This document shows, piece by piece, positions 25,795 to 39,379 of a stretch of DNA of 64,000 nucleotides; the stretch's first letter is position 1, and each line of letters starts with the position of its first letter. The position numbers were made by a program, and so were the translations under genes. The notes beneath the pieces are model-generated. The model was not told the origin of the DNA, did not search any database, and saw nothing but the letters and a program-made list of their open reading frames with translations. The DNA is from Tetrahymena elliotti 4EA (lineage: Eukaryota > Ciliophora > Oligohymenophorea > Hymenostomatida > Tetrahymenidae): assembly GCA_000231825.2 (NCBI GenBank), contig JH720355.1, positions 186,001-250,000 on the forward strand. The letters are read 5' to 3'.

Positions 25795-26233
25795 AAAAAT
25801 TTACTTTATTGAAATAATAGTCATCAATTTTAAGGAATATTATTTTTTTTGTATGTTGATGCCTCTTAAATCTTAAAATTAATGCTTTTTCTTAGTAAGA
25901 TACTGATTTTATCAAAAATAATTTTTTAATTACAAATATGACTACATTAAAATATATACATTTTACAAAGAATAAATAGAAGCTCTTCTATTAAAAATAA
26001 AAAAATTAGAATCTCTAGTTAATATTGAAAATATTAAAGAAAAGAGTAATCAAATACTGAGAAATTAATATTCAGACAATATATTAAGAATAAACTCTAT
26101 TCAAACATACATTTTTAAAAATAATATGAGCAAAATATAATAAAAAAATCATAAAATTCTATGTTTGGGATGTAATTTAAGAATAAACATTTAACATATT
26201 TTATGAAATAGAAGAGATTATTATAAAATATTT
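25795..26233. other. A/T-rich spacer
   Basis: 3' flank of the 901-aa gene. Nothing was recognised. Confidence 0.45.
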
Positions 26234-29050
26234 TCACTGATTATTATCATATTCAGTTTCTATTTGTTTAATTTTCAAATTTACTGGTTTTGGAATATTA
26301 GGAATTTGTTTTGTGTTTTTAATAACTTTTGCTGGGTTGAAAATTTATTATTGTGGCAGAAGAGAAGCCTATCTGTTTTCAGAAAAGCTTTATAACTAAG
26401 ACTATTTTGAATTATTTTAAATGTTTTTTGGTGTAATATTTTTTTCTTAATCAGTATTTTCAAAGTAGTTATTATTAAAAGGGTTCATAGATAAGCTAAT
26501 TGATTTATATACATTTTGATTTTGCTGACTTTCTTTTTAGTTTAAATTTTAGGAACTTATGTTTATGTTTTTTTCTTTTAAGATATTGCTCATAAGTAAA
26601 TTTGACTCTCTTGAAATTCTATTTGTCAGCATTTGCACAATTGGAACTTTGACTTTAATTTCATTAATGTTTTAATAATTTTTTATAAACTTTTTATCTT
26701 AATTTGAAATAGGTAAATTTTCTTATTCTTATTTTGAGAATTTTTTTGGTAAAGAATTAGATTTAATGCACAAATTATTCCCTACCTAGTTTTCTTCTTC
26801 TGCATTACGATTACTAGATTTGAAATTATAGCTTCCTCTTTAGACTTACATATCTTTTTTCTGGAAAGGTAAATTATTAGTAGCAATAGCTCTAGAAAAT
26901 GAAATATTTTAGTTATTATTTAAATTTGTTTTATTATGTTTACTAGTTGGTGTAATAGATTAAGAATTTATAGGAGTTTAAAAGTTGGTTTAATTGCTAA
27001 ATAATTGACAAATATTTTAATTTTTATTCAAATTTAATGAATGAGAAACTCTATGAGTGGAAGATTAAGCAGGAGCAGCTCCTCCTGATTACATAATTTT
27101 ATTCTTAACTTTTTCAAAAAATTAAATTTTCAAAACATCTTATTAGCTTATATTTTCTTTAGATTTTTGCTTAACATTTATTATATCTTATCTAACTTAC
27201 TGAGTAATACTTTTTCTTTTTCTTTAAATGATATTCTCATTTTGCTATTTATAAAATGTAAATGTAAATTAAATATAAAAATAAAAAAATTAGTTAAGTA
27301 CTTCTATTGGCTGTGTTGCTAAATTTTATTTAATTTCACTTTCATCCTATATCAGCAATAAGCTTGACTATCTATTTGCATTTATTTCTTAGCAACTCAT
27401 TCTTTTGCTGTTAGACATGCTAATAGAAATTGAGTTACTATTGTCTTTTGAAATTTCTTCGTTTTGTTGAAATGAACTAGAAACACATTTCTTTAGTAGA
27501 AACTTTGAGCTTGATTCAAAATTGTACATTTCTTCATTTTAATTTTATTATTCGTTTCTAGGTTCTTACTGAGGTCTTTCGTTTTATTCTTTAGGAGGTA
27601 TTTCTGTTCTGGCTGACATTATTTATTTATAATTTTTAAGTGTATCTTTTTGTTCTATTTTTTTTTGACTACTGCTGGGCTGCTTGATAAGATGTTTATC
27701 TTCTGAAATAATATTCTAAGTTTTAGACTCTCTCTTTAAAATCATCTTATCAGTTTAATTCAAAGATTAACTAAACTCATTAGAATTAATAGAATTTGGA
27801 TTATTTTAAATGGTCTGAACTTTATTTTATTTGTTTTCAAAATCAAAGAGCTATCTACCTAATTTTTTTTGTATTATAAAGTTTTAGTTTTATTTTGTCT
27901 AGATATAGCTTTGAGCAGATGGTGTAGCAGGTGCAGTTTCTGAAACAGCAGTTGAAAGCCCTACTGTATTTTAACATATTGTGCTATTCTTACTTAAGCA
28001 TTCTTTTGTTTTTCCATTATTGATTTCTTTAGACTTCATTTTTATAATGTAGTGCAAGATTCCTTTTTCTTAATTGGATTAAGAAACAATATTATAATTG
28101 GCATTACATCCATTTATAGGATATCTGATATTTTAAACATTTGATACTTTATTATTTCCACAGCTTCCAAGTAAATTACTGAATTACCCATTTGATAAAA
28201 ATGATCCTTCTTATGTTTTTACATGTGTTTCACAGCTTTGCTTCATGATTTATGAATCTTTTCTTGCTCTCGAGTTAGTCGTTGTCGATATACTTCTTGA
28301 ACGATAGGTAGGATTTTAATCTTAATTACTTGTGTTATCATTATTCAATTATATGTTAGCATTCATTAAAATAATGCTATTGTCATTGTTGAAACTTAGC
28401 TAGGATTTCTATTTATTGTATTTCTAATCTTGTGAACTAGCACATTTCTAAGGAAGTATTGTTTCTAAAATATTATTTGTTTTAACTTTAGCTAATCTAT
28501 CTGGAGATTCTTAGAGATCATCTCTTAATTTTTTTAAGTCACTAATTATATCTACACTATCAAATTCATATTGTACTACTTTAGCTTTTTCTTTAGCTTA
28601 AAGATTCCCTTTAAGTTTTTACTTAGGAATCATTAAGTGACCATTTTTCTTATTTCCCTTTTCTAAATTACAAAGAGCTTAACTCATTTCATTAAGAGTA
28701 TTCTTAAACATCATTTTTTATTTCGAAGTTAAATTTTCATAGTCACTTTTTTGTTTTTCACTTTTCCTATGATTTTCTTAAGCAGCAATAAGAGATTCAT
28801 CTCCCCATGCACCAAAAGCTTGAAAAATGCATAAAAAATTAAATAAATTTCTAATAAATAAAATTATTTTACATTCATTATATTCTACATATTCACTTAT
28901 GAGTCTTAATTAATTTAAAGCATGTTTTTCTTTTTATTTTTCTTACTTCTAACTATTAAAATTTTAATGCTAAATCTCCTAATTCTTATTTGTAAGATCA
29001 TGTTCTAAAATGCTATCATTGAGAAATTGTTTGCTTTAGAATTCAAGCAT
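26234..29050 (-). CDS. 901-aa Asn/Gln/Ser-rich protein, 3 exons
   Basis: Exons 29050-28873, 28818-27302 and 27244-26234 join in phase across introns of 54 and 57 nt (donors GTAAAA and GTACTT) and end at TGA. The first 200 residues are helical and charged (Lys, Glu, Gln with Leu spacing), consistent with a coiled coil. An FGAWGDESL motif begins exon 2. The remaining 700 residues are low-complexity Asn, Ser, Gln and Lys, with short Ala/Pro patches (ETAPATPSAQS, SGGAAPAQSS) and no membrane segments. It is likely an intrinsically disordered cytosolic, nuclear or cytoskeletal protein. The family is not recognised. The start is the first ATG of the frame. Confidence 0.8.
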
Positions 29051-30054
29051 TTTACTAAATCCAATAAGGCTTTTATAAAAATGAATTCTTATGTTGATGA
29101 ACAATTTTTAATTTTTTTATTTATGACAAATTCTACCTTATTTTAATAGAATAAACCTGATAAAGATAGTTTTTAATTAAAATTAATAACTAGATTAATC
29201 AAAAAATTTTAAGTTGAAGCTTTTATTGAATATTTTAACGTTCAAATGATTTTCCTAACTATTCAGATAACACATCAAATCTATTTAATATCATCTATTA
29301 CATTACCTAATCACATTAAAAGCAGATCTAACAGTTTCTGAATATTTTTGTTAAGAAAATTTGGAATCAAAAACAAAAATGATAAAAATAAAATCATTTT
29401 CTTCAATTTAATCCCAACTTAATTTAGTTTTTTTAGTTAAGGTTCATTCATAAAAAATACATAACATTTCAGAAAGAGAATTTTGAGTAAATAAACGACC
29501 AGGGCTGAAATTAAAATTATGATATTAAAAAAATCAAATTATTTAAATAGAGAGCATAAAGAAGTTGTGAGAAAGAGTAAAATTAAATTTTCTTATATTA
29601 TTTTTATCAATTTTTAAAATAAAATTTACAATATTTTTAATAAATTAATTTTTATTAGTTTTTAGGAAAAGGGAATAACCATTTTTATGTCATAGATTTA
29701 TTTTATTAAAATTTAAAAAATCTCTGGTTTTTTATTCAGATAATGTTTTTTGTAAAATTGTTAAAAATTTTTACTGAATTTCAATTTTAAGATTTAATAA
29801 TTTTAAATGGATCAGGATTTAAACTTATTTTTAATAATTTAAAATATTTTTATTCTTGAATAATTATTAGATTAATTTATCAAAAATAATAGTTTGAAAA
29901 AAGACAATTTAATTTAGAAGATCATACTCATATTTGAAATAGTAATTTATTACAACATATATTTAATAAATTTAGATTTAAAAAGGAATAATAAGATTTT
30001 TGTGTGTGTTTATTTGTTTGTTAAATCTTTTAAATAGATTTTAAATAAAATAAA
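29051..30054. other. A/T-rich intergenic DNA
   Basis: About 1 kb of spacer with a short TG-rich run at 30000-30010 (tgtgtgtg). No coding frame was supported. Confidence 0.55.
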
Positions 30055-33000
30055 TCAGATATCACAGACATCTTCCTATAACTTATTAATTAAGTTCATA
30101 ATGTAATTGAAATATTTTTTGTATTTTTACTTTACTTCTTCCTTATCTTAATGACCTTTAATTAAAAATGAAAATATTAAAGGAAATATAAACTTTAATT
30201 AGTTTACCTATATCTAATACATCAATAATCTAATCGAAATCTACCATTTCTTTAAAAAGCTATTCAATCTTTATAAATAGAATATATTTTTACAATAAAA
30301 AAATAATATAATTAAAATTACTTGATTCTTTTTTGCAATTGTATCTGTCCAAATATATTTCTTGTGCTCATCAATTTTTTTATTAATTTTCTTAAGATCT
30401 TTATTATTTGTATTAATTTGTTCTATTAATCTATCAAACGCTTGCACACTTGTGATAACTACTTCTTCTTCATTAAAAGCGTTTGAAGTCTATTTCATTA
30501 AATTCGATTTTGTGGGTGTAAAGAATGTAGGAGATTAAGATCGCTTGAATTCTAATAACTGATCAGAGCTAGGTTTATTTTCTTATGAGAATCTTATTTA
30601 GTTTTAATTACCTTATCCCTAATCTTTTGCTTTGTACAACTCTTCTTCAATCAAATAATTCTACTTAAGTTGTTATTTCAAAAGTTTATTTTTCTTTTTT
30701 TCTTTTATCTCATCCCATGCAAGCCCAATAGTAGATGTGAAAAAGTTATAAACTGCCATTGCAAATAGCATTGTGTATATAAGCATATAAAACATTTCGA
30801 AAGGAGAACCCATTTTATTAATAGAATTCATGAAATCTGATATTTAATCTCCATGATAAGTAGCAAATAAAGTAGTCATTGTATAACCAAAGCTATGGAA
30901 GAAGGTACTTTAGCTGTACATACTGTAGCCTAAATTTTATTATTTTGTTTGTTTGTTATTTTTAGACATAAATTTTTTTTCTTAAAATATTTACCAAAGA
31001 TAGCGAAGGCCATAAAAATTGGGAAAATACCAATCAAAGTGTAAAGCCATCTATTTTAAAAAATAATTTATTAATTTTTATGTTCTTTTAAAGGAATTGA
31101 ACTTATTACTAGTTAATAACTTTAGACATTAAATTTGAAAAAATAATGTGTTCACGATCATATTCGACATATTAAACAACAGTGATCCAAGCTATAGCAC
31201 AGCCAAATCCGATAAGCCTCTCTTTGAGATCAAAGATGAAAGAAATATCTCTACCATCTTACCTTTCTATGACAGAAGAACTTGATACATAAAGCAAAAT
31301 ACTTCCACATATCTAGAAGAAATTCCCAATCATACTCAATAACTGCCATTTATTAAAAAATTTAAATTTCTCTCTTAATGTAATATTTTCCCATTTCAAT
31401 GAATGTTTATCATCATAAATATTTCTAAGTTTGTTAGATTACATATTTCTATCTTGGTCTTGAGAACCTCTACTTTGTTAACCTTTAAATGAAATTTATT
31501 TGATTCATAAAAAGGAAATAATATTGAAAATATACTTTAAAGTATCAATTTATTCTTAGTTGATTGCTTTAATCTAATATTCTATAAATAAGCTCTGTTT
31601 GTAGCTTGCTTTGCACATTCGTAAAGAACAAAAATTCTATAAACGTATCTCATATGAAGGAAAAAGAGAACTGAAGATATCATAATAACCATTAAATTGA
31701 TAAATGCTGTTTAAAATCCCCTAGTTGCTTTAATGATGTTTTACTATTTAAGTATTCTTTTTTTTGAAGGCTTTTTATTAAATAATCTTAGTAAGAATTG
31801 GCATATTGATTAACAATAATCTTACCAGCAAGATATGGCTAGAGCTACTCTATTGATTTTTATGATTTTTTTTGGTAAAAGGTGAAGAAACTCTTTGATA
31901 GCCTTTTTGTTTGACTGGGTTAATTAATTACTAGTGGTCTCTTCTCTCTAAAAATTTGCTCCATTCTTTGCTAATATGCTTACTTGATAAAGCCTCAGCA
32001 ATAACTCTTCTATTTTACTTGAAAGCCATACTGCTTAATTAATTTATATATTATTTCAAATCTATGTCTGTGTTTTGAAATCTTTGATTAGAAAATGTTG
32101 TATTTTAAAATCTCTGCTATAAATTACGTAATACATCTTCATCTATATCACCACCTTTAATCTTATTACAAGCAACCTAATCAGCATCTACAGAAGCTTC
32201 AACTTTGAAGCCAGAATCGATCATATATATAATCTTAATATCCCAACAGATATTAGAATCAATAGAAAATCTAGTTTAGAGGTTCTGAATTAATATATAG
32301 AACATATTGACTTTCTATATATAACCCTTTAATATTAAAAACATCAATTTATTTTCTTAATTATTTACAATATAATTCTTTTATATTAAAATACAACAAA
32401 ACTTCTCTTTTTAAAAGATAATTTTACTTTTATGCTTTGTACATCTTCTAAATTGAATGGTTGAGTAATGCCTTCGTTAATATCAATAAGGTTGCTGTAA
32501 GCTAACTTATGAGATTTATCAGTTGGCCATATTGCATAGTAACTTAAAAGGTAGAATTTTGTTTGATCATAATCTACAACCTCAAATTATGCCTCTGTTT
32601 AGATATTTTAGAAAAAATCGACTGTTTTCTTCAAGTTTTATTGTAAATCATCAGGTGTATAAAAGAATTTTGATTTGACTTCTTCTATATTCTTGTTTAT
32701 AAAAATTCATTTTTAAGATCAACATCATAATTAACTTTGAGTGCTTAATGAAGAAAAAAAAAAATCTTACAAGCAAAGTACTCTTCCAAAAATCTATATT
32801 GAAACGAGTAAAATCAATTTCTTCTGTAGTCATAACTTTTACTTGCATAGTGACAAAAGCAATTAGCAGTATGTGCAATAAAAATTTGATTGGAAACTTA
32901 TCTAGATTATTAGGAGTTAAATTTATACAATAAGTAGAGAAAAGAATAAAAAGGTTAATATATTTACTATTTCTAATTTAATATCTTTGGAAAGGGTTTG

Positions 33001-33286
33001 TTTTTAGTTTCACCTTAATATAACGAAGAATCTTTTCACCATCCATGTTTTAATATTGCTAATTTTTTAGGGCAGCTTATTTTTCTGATAATTGTTCATC
33101 CGAATTAGAATCAGATCCATTTATCTTGAAATTATCTTGGTTTAACTTAATTGAGTTTGATTTTGATTCTTCTTCACTCTCCCCTTCTTAACTAGAGCTA
33201 ACTTGTTAAAAGTCAAAAGAAGACTTATTATTCTAATCTCCTTCCTCTTAGTCTTAGGGTTCTAATGACCCTTTCCTATTCTACAT
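30055..33286 (-). CDS. Mucolipin/polycystin-like TRP cation channel, multi-exon
   Basis: A six-TM cation channel of the TRPML/PKD type, probably in an endolysosomal, contractile-vacuole or ciliary membrane. The first exons are 33286-32968, 32901-32771 and 32691-32428. A Ser/Glu-rich N-tail is followed by ILRYIKVKLKTNPFQRY and a first TM segment, the arrangement found at the N-terminus of mucolipins. A luminal domain contains SNICWDIKI. Later come the second TM segment ending FFLHMRYVYRIF, two middle TM segments (with GFGCAIAWITVVQYVEY), then a pore region FGYTMTTLFATYHGDQI in which HGDQ occupies the place of the mucolipin filter NGDD. The last TM segment follows (YMLIYTMLFAMAVYNFF). The cytosolic tail is coiled coil with several short exons, ending at TGA 30057-30055. 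Splicing between about 31990 and 31680 is ambiguous because all three frames are open. Confidence 0.82.
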
Positions 33287-34782
33287 GCTATTACTACGCT
33301 ATTTTAACTATAAATAATTTGATAATTATGTATAAATTTAATTAATTGATAAAAACCACTGAAGAAATATAGATGTTTAGAGAAATGTTAGGCTCATGAG
33401 TAAGTGATAATCATGCAATTAAAAAAAGCCTTAATTTGTTATTTTTGATTAAGTATTCTATAGATTTATTTCATAAAGAATTAAATCCATGCAAAAATGT
33501 TTTTATTCATTTTTTCTTACTATCCCTTGCAAACTCTTCAAAAAAATTTACTTTTCATTTTTTAGTCATACTAAATTTTTATTTTTCCTTAATTTATTTA
33601 TAAAAGAACCCCACCCAACAAGCTGTAACATATTTTAACTTACATTAATATTTTGATACAGATTAACTTTTTGAAAAGTTCTTTTGACCCATTTTTTAAT
33701 TAATTTATCCATTATTATTTATATCCTAATTACATCAGAAAACTAGCCTTTATCTTTTTAATCAATTCCAGCAAAAAATACAAATAAAAACATTGCTTTA
33801 TTTTTTGGAAGAGATTTTTCACAAGTACAAATTTATTTTTATCAGTAACATCCTAACAAATAATTAACTTTAAAATATTCAATATTTGTACATTAAAAAA
33901 TAAAACTTTTTAATTTTTTTAAATTAAACTATGTTATCTAATTCAATTGATGTAAACTCTCATATCTTCTTAAAAAAATTGAAAAAGTCGTGCATAGATT
34001 TTTTATCCTTAATTTTATTAAAAGAAATAAAATCTAGAAAAATATTGGAAAACTAGTATTTTCAATGCTAGAATGGAAGTTTTTTTTTTGTTTTAAAAAC
34101 TGCTAAATATGTCTTTCTTTAATTTTTAAATAAGCTATATATTAAGAAATTAAGAAATTATTATTTTCATCAATAAAATTTATTCGATTAAATTACAAAC
34201 TAAAATTTAACTTACTCATTCACTTAAAATAGAAGAATTTAATAATACTTTTAGTTTAAAGATTTTTATCAAAAGAAAATTTTAGGTTAATAAATTATTT
34301 ATACCTTTATTTTAAAATCTTTAACATTAAAAAAAATAAAATAACCAATTAATAATAAAAAAAATATTTAAGAGTATAAAACATGTAAAAAAAATAAAAT
34401 TTAAGGACAATTTTTATAATTTATTTAAGAATAATTTTTGAAATAGATTAAAAATTTGCAAATAAAGAAGAAATATAAAAGTTTGATGAAAATTGTTTTA
34501 CAGATTAACAAAATAATATTGAAAATTATAAAATACTTTAATTATTTATTTCAAATCGAAATCAAAACATTTTGCATCTACTTAACTCAAGTCAAAAAAA
34601 TTAATCTTAGAGATTGAAAAACAATTCTAATCAATATTTATGATGTAATTAATGATGTTACTAATTTAGAAAAATTTGATTACTATAATCATAAAATAAA
34701 ATCAACATATTTTGTAAAAGTAAAATAAATTCTTTTATAGAGAGATGATAGTTCTATATTCTCTTTTATTCATTTATATAAA
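33287..34782. other. A/T-rich intergenic DNA
   Basis: About 1.5 kb with no supported frame; the 5' flank of the channel gene and 3' flank of the cysteine-rich gene. Confidence 0.55.
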
Positions 34783-35709
34783 TCAATTATTGCTGATCTA
34801 ATCCATATCAGCACATCTGTTTAAGTACTAGGCAGATAATTGAGAAATGGTAGGAGTTACTTCAACAGAATTGTTGATGTTTTGATTATCATTACCATCA
34901 ACAAATATTTATCCATTACTCTTGATAGCAGTTATTAATTCATCACAACTAAGATCTCCAAATTTAGTTTCTAACAGTCTTGTTTCTTTTCTTAACTTCT
35001 ATTCTAAATTCATAGCAGAATCAGGGCAGTCAGTCCAATACATAGGATAACCAACACCTCTTCCATAGCTAGGCTTTTTACAAGAGATTCCAATATCACT
35101 GTAATTTTCAGGACAATTAGGGGAACAGATGCAGCAACCTACGTTATGGAAACCTTCAGCGCATTTAGGATAGATTATCAAACCATATTATTCACAACCT
35201 TATGAGTTTTCAGCTTCGCAACGCTTTTAAGCATTAGTTAAACTCATGTCATCACCAAATTCCCATGGATAACCAGCACCTCTACCATATGAGCTAGGTT
35301 TCTTGCAATAAAGACCTTAATCATCATATCTAGATGGGCAGCTTTCTGCACAAATACAGCATCCAAAATTATGATATCCAGGATTGCAAACAGGATATTC
35401 AATTGCACCCCATTATTCACATTGATTTTATTCCTTTTGTTGACAACGTTAACTAGCAGGACCTAAGCAAATAGGATCTTTACAGTCTTCAACCATAGGT
35501 TTAATTTATTCAGCAAGTGAAATCAAACCTTTAGCAAAACTAACCCAATCTTAAGCAACAGCAGATTTAATAGCGTTTCCTAAAGTTTAAGCAGCTTTAC
35601 CAACATCGACAGTGCATCTCAAGAGATTTCCTTACAAAGGCTCAATCTTATTAGGAGCAACTTGACCTATGAAAAGGATAGCGAAAACAATAATTAAAGC
35701 TTTTCTCAT
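34783..35709 (-). CDS. Secreted protein with duplicated cysteine-rich module
   Basis: A 308-residue uninterrupted frame from ATG 35709 to TGA 34785-34783. Residues 1-17 are a signal peptide. A helical region (about 30-80) precedes two copies of a compact cysteine module at 97-148 and 172-222. Each has the plan C-E-x-x-G-x-I-x-Y-P-x-C, then G-x-H-N-x-G-C-C-I-C, C-P, Y-x-D, and finishes with C-K-K-P-S-x-Y-G-R-G-x-G-Y-P. Ten or more cysteines suggest disulphides, so it probably works outside the cell or in secretory granules or food vacuoles. A less conserved tail follows. Codon use favours frequent, expressed-gene codons. No family name can be given with certainty. Confidence 0.85.
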
Positions 35710-37292
35710 CAATAAATTGAATATCAGATTTTGATTTATTTTTAATTATGAAAAAAATTATTTGTTGTTTTGTTCATCTCAATATCCTTTAAAATCTTCT
35801 TTAAAAATTTAATTCAATGCTGGTTGATCATTTGAAAAGACTTTGAATGTATATGATTATATAAAGAAGTTGTAATCTATAAATCTAATTAATTTTTACG
35901 TCATTTATACTACTATTTACCACAAAAAACAAATACACAATAATGCAAAGCTGAGTAACCTTAAAAGTTCTAAAATAAGAATTTTTTTATAAATATCAAA
36001 TAATATTAAAATAAATTAACTAAAATCTATGTCTATCCTTATGAGTTTTTCTGTTAATTATCTTGTCTCAATACCACTAAAAAATCAATTAAAATTAATA
36101 CAAAAAGTTAAAAATTAGCTTTTTAACATAACTCTATCTGTAAAAGAGCTTAACTTTACTTATTACTTTACTATTTTCAATACATTTAAATTTCTTTTAC
36201 TAATTTCAAGAAATTAAGTTTACAAATTTATGTGAAAATTGATGGATATATTTTCATCTGCAGGATAAGTAGTTAAATTTCATAGGTTATTAAGTTAAAA
36301 AATATTTTAAATTATTGCTCATATGACTTATTGAAGATATTTTATTCCAAAAATAATTTGATTTTAATAAAAACATGAAATAATTTTTAAGGTTTGATTA
36401 TAAAAATCTCCTCATGAATTTTATCAAAATCATAAGAAAAGTTAATCATAAGATATTTAAAATTTTTTGTGAATAAATTTGAAGATAGTAGATAAATTGA
36501 TATTAACAAAAAAAATTAAGAAAGATTTAAATTTAATTTATCTTTTTAAAATTTCTAACATCTAAATAAAAACTTGCTTTTTAAATAAGCATTGTTTATT
36601 TTTTCAAAAAGCTCTGGCTTAAAAATTAAAATTTGAAAAATATTTCATAAAAATAGCTTTTTAAATTTTCAAATATTAAGAAACTACTGCCTACTTTTTA
36701 TGTAGTCTTTTATATATTATCAAAAATAGTTTATGAAATGATGTCTAAAAGTTAATAAAATTGTTATTAAAAGAATGGGTATTTAATTAAAAAATATTTA
36801 AGTTATTAGGAGAAGCAAGAATAAAATAGTTAATTTGCTCAGATATTTATATATATTAATTAAAATAAAATGTTAGAATACATAAAATAAATTAGGTGAG
36901 TGTAAACTATTTTTTGATTTCAACAAAAGAAATCTTGGTAGAATTTTAATTAATTTAAAACATTCAATTATTGATTTATATATCTTTTGGTTAGTATGTA
37001 ATTTATGTTTATGTTTTAATGAAAGTGGGATATGTTATATGGGTATCTTATCAATGTAAGCAAAATATCTTATCAAATACTTTACTTTGCAAATAAAATC
37101 ATCATTTTTTCAAAAATTTGAGAGGAAATCAGAAAAAATTTTGCAATATTTTTTCATTTATTCAATTACTTTTTGAGGACTTTTCCTTATATTTGAATGA
37201 TTGAAATAAAGTATTATCAATTTAGAATATTATGATATTAAATTAATGGTACTTGAGCCAATTAATTGATTTCATAATACTTATAAATTTAA
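35710..37292. other. Long A/T-rich intergenic region
   Basis: About 1.6 kb between two minus-strand genes. Short frames such as the one opening at ATG 37039 have only spacer composition. Confidence 0.55.
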
Positions 37293-38123
37293 TCATTAGA
37301 CATCCAATCCGGATAAAATTCTATTTGTGTTTTATCCCTAAGTATTTTGCTAGTTTGGGTCTTCATTGTTTTTTTTCTTTTTAATTTTACTATATGTGTC
37401 TTTTAAGAAATCTTTTACATTTTCTAATTTAAATTTGACTTCTTCCATAATAGTTGCATTAAGCCTTGTTTAATTTAGCCTTGTCTGATTCAGATTAGAA
37501 ACGTATTCTCTTGGCGTACATAACCCTTATTAGCTCATAAGTGTAATCTATTTTTTTAAGTCATTCATATATAAGTCTTATCTTAGTAGTTCTTGTTATT
37601 ATACTTAATAATATTCTTTCATATCAATTAGATCATATTTAACATCTTCCAAAGATTCAGATATTTTATTTCTTTCTTGTTTCATTCTAATGAGGTCTTT
37701 TTCTACAGAAGTTAAAGCTTTCACAAGACCTGTAATTTCTTCATAAGCTCTTTTGTTACTTTTTTTGGGGCTACTTTGAGTTGGAGAAGAGCTTAATTCA
37801 TCTTAATTTTCTTTAATTGAATCACTCTTTTTCAGAGAATTTTATAATTCTAAGCGTTCCTACTTTAATTACATTTTCCTAATGACATTTAATCTCTACT
37901 TCGATGCTTTTTCTTCTTATAATTTTTACTCTAAATTTTCCTTAAGCCCTTTAAGTAATTATAATTTATATTCCTATGGCAATTTTAATTTATCTATTTT
38001 TTGTATTTATGAATAATTTTAGTCTGGTGCTTTATGATTTTTCATTTTATACAGAGACAATTCAATAACTTCATTTTGCTTTTAGTTAAAATGAATGTCT
38101 TCAAATTTGCTAAAATATTGCAT
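37293..38123 (-). CDS. 276-aa coiled-coil protein
   Basis: A single exon from ATG 38123 to TGA 37295-37293. Residues about 50-110 and 140-215 are strongly helical and charged, with Leu at heptad-like spacing and many Lys, Glu and Gln, so coiled coils are likely. A Ser/Pro patch (SSSPTQSSPKKS) separates them. TRLNQTRLN is a short internal duplication near residue 225. There is no signal peptide, TM segment or enzyme motif. It is plausibly a cytoskeletal or basal-body structural component, but that is a guess from composition. Confidence 0.75.
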
Positions 38124-38995
38124 TCTGTTTCAAATTAACCTATTCAACCAAACCAAACACTGTTTAAAATCTTAATTTTTAATAATTTTCTTTTTCTTAA
38201 GCTATCAGCCAAAAGTTAAAATAAATTAAATATATTATTTATTTTAATTAAATGGTGTCAGGATTAATAATATCATCCAATTTAAAATTATGAAATTTAT
38301 CAAATAAAAACACACTCCTGATAACACCATAATTTAATAACAAACATTTAGGTGATATATTATTTGAAAAAAAGTAGTACTTTCTTTCCAAAATTTTATC
38401 TTAATTTTAACATTACCCATAACATATATTAATTCATCAACCTTTTAACAAAAGAGAAAGATTTTTATTTAATAAGCTGTTCAAATACAATGAGTAAAAT
38501 GTTCATTATGATTAAAAATAATCACATTATTTTAAAAAATTAATTTATTTTGTTCATATTCTATTTTTTTTTGTTTACTTATTATTAATAGTTGTAATTT
38601 TGTCTGCATTTATTCTTTTTAAACATTTATGTGATAGATTAAATTTTTTTAATTTTCTAAAATGATAAATTAATTAAATTATGTAGAAACTTAATGTTAG
38701 AGGTCATAATTATTTTTTAAAATAATTAATATATTTTAAATGAAAAAAATTAAAATAATAATAAATGGGATTTTTTTTTTTAAGATTAGATTTAGAAATG
38801 ATGGGATATATATGAATTGAGATTTATTGATTAAATTTAACAAAATATCAAGAGAAGAAAGGGGACTATAATTCAATTTAATTAAATAGTGTTCCAAAAT
38901 ATGTTTTTAAATATTTCTTGCTTTCTTTTGAATTTCAAAATAAATAATTAATTTTAAAAACAAACAAAAAAGAAAATAAAAAGTAAAAATGGAAA
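38124..38995. other. A/T-rich intergenic DNA
   Basis: Spacer between divergent transcription units. Nothing was recognised. Confidence 0.5.
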
Positions 38996-39379
38996 ATGAG
39001 AATAACCCATCTTTTTTTATACCTCAATTAATCTTAAAAGAGAACAAAAGTTTTTAAATATCGAGAGTTTTTAAATCCAAATGAACATTATCAGATGCTC
39101 ATCCAAACCAATAAAAATCGATAAATAAATTTGCATAAAGTAAATAATTACTCCTAAGTTTTTAACTCATCAATCCCAGATGAATAAATAAGAAACTTAA
39201 GTTTTTAAATCGAATACAATTATATGACAATTATTGTCTTAAATCAAACAGAGGGCTTATTTCAAGTTTCTTATTACAATGAGAGAGGAAATATAATTAT
39301 TTACATTTTGTAGATTTATTTTTAGGATTTTAACCTTTTTAACTCCAAATTATATATTAATTCTCTTAAAGATTATTGA
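38996..39379 (+). CDS. Possible gene or decayed gene, 127-codon frame
   Basis: The longest frame runs from ATG 38996 to TGA 39377-39379 and reads like protein (for example FLNPNEHYQML, FQVSYYNERGN). Two neighbouring frames also look coding: one from ATG 38990 (start MENENNPSFF) stops after 31 codons, and another continues after the TGA into a Lys/Glu-rich stretch to about 39720. A 62-nt candidate intron, GTAGAT to TTAAAG near 39310, could bypass the TGA but shifts to a different frame. Either splicing is complex or this is a gene broken by indels. No family is recognised. Confidence 0.35.

Noticed and set aside
32651..32933. Two overlapping standard-code ORFs on opposite strands
   Set aside because: Both fall in the second exon and intron of the mucolipin-like gene. 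The minus-strand one is a read-through of a GTAAGA donor, the plus-strand one is antisense.
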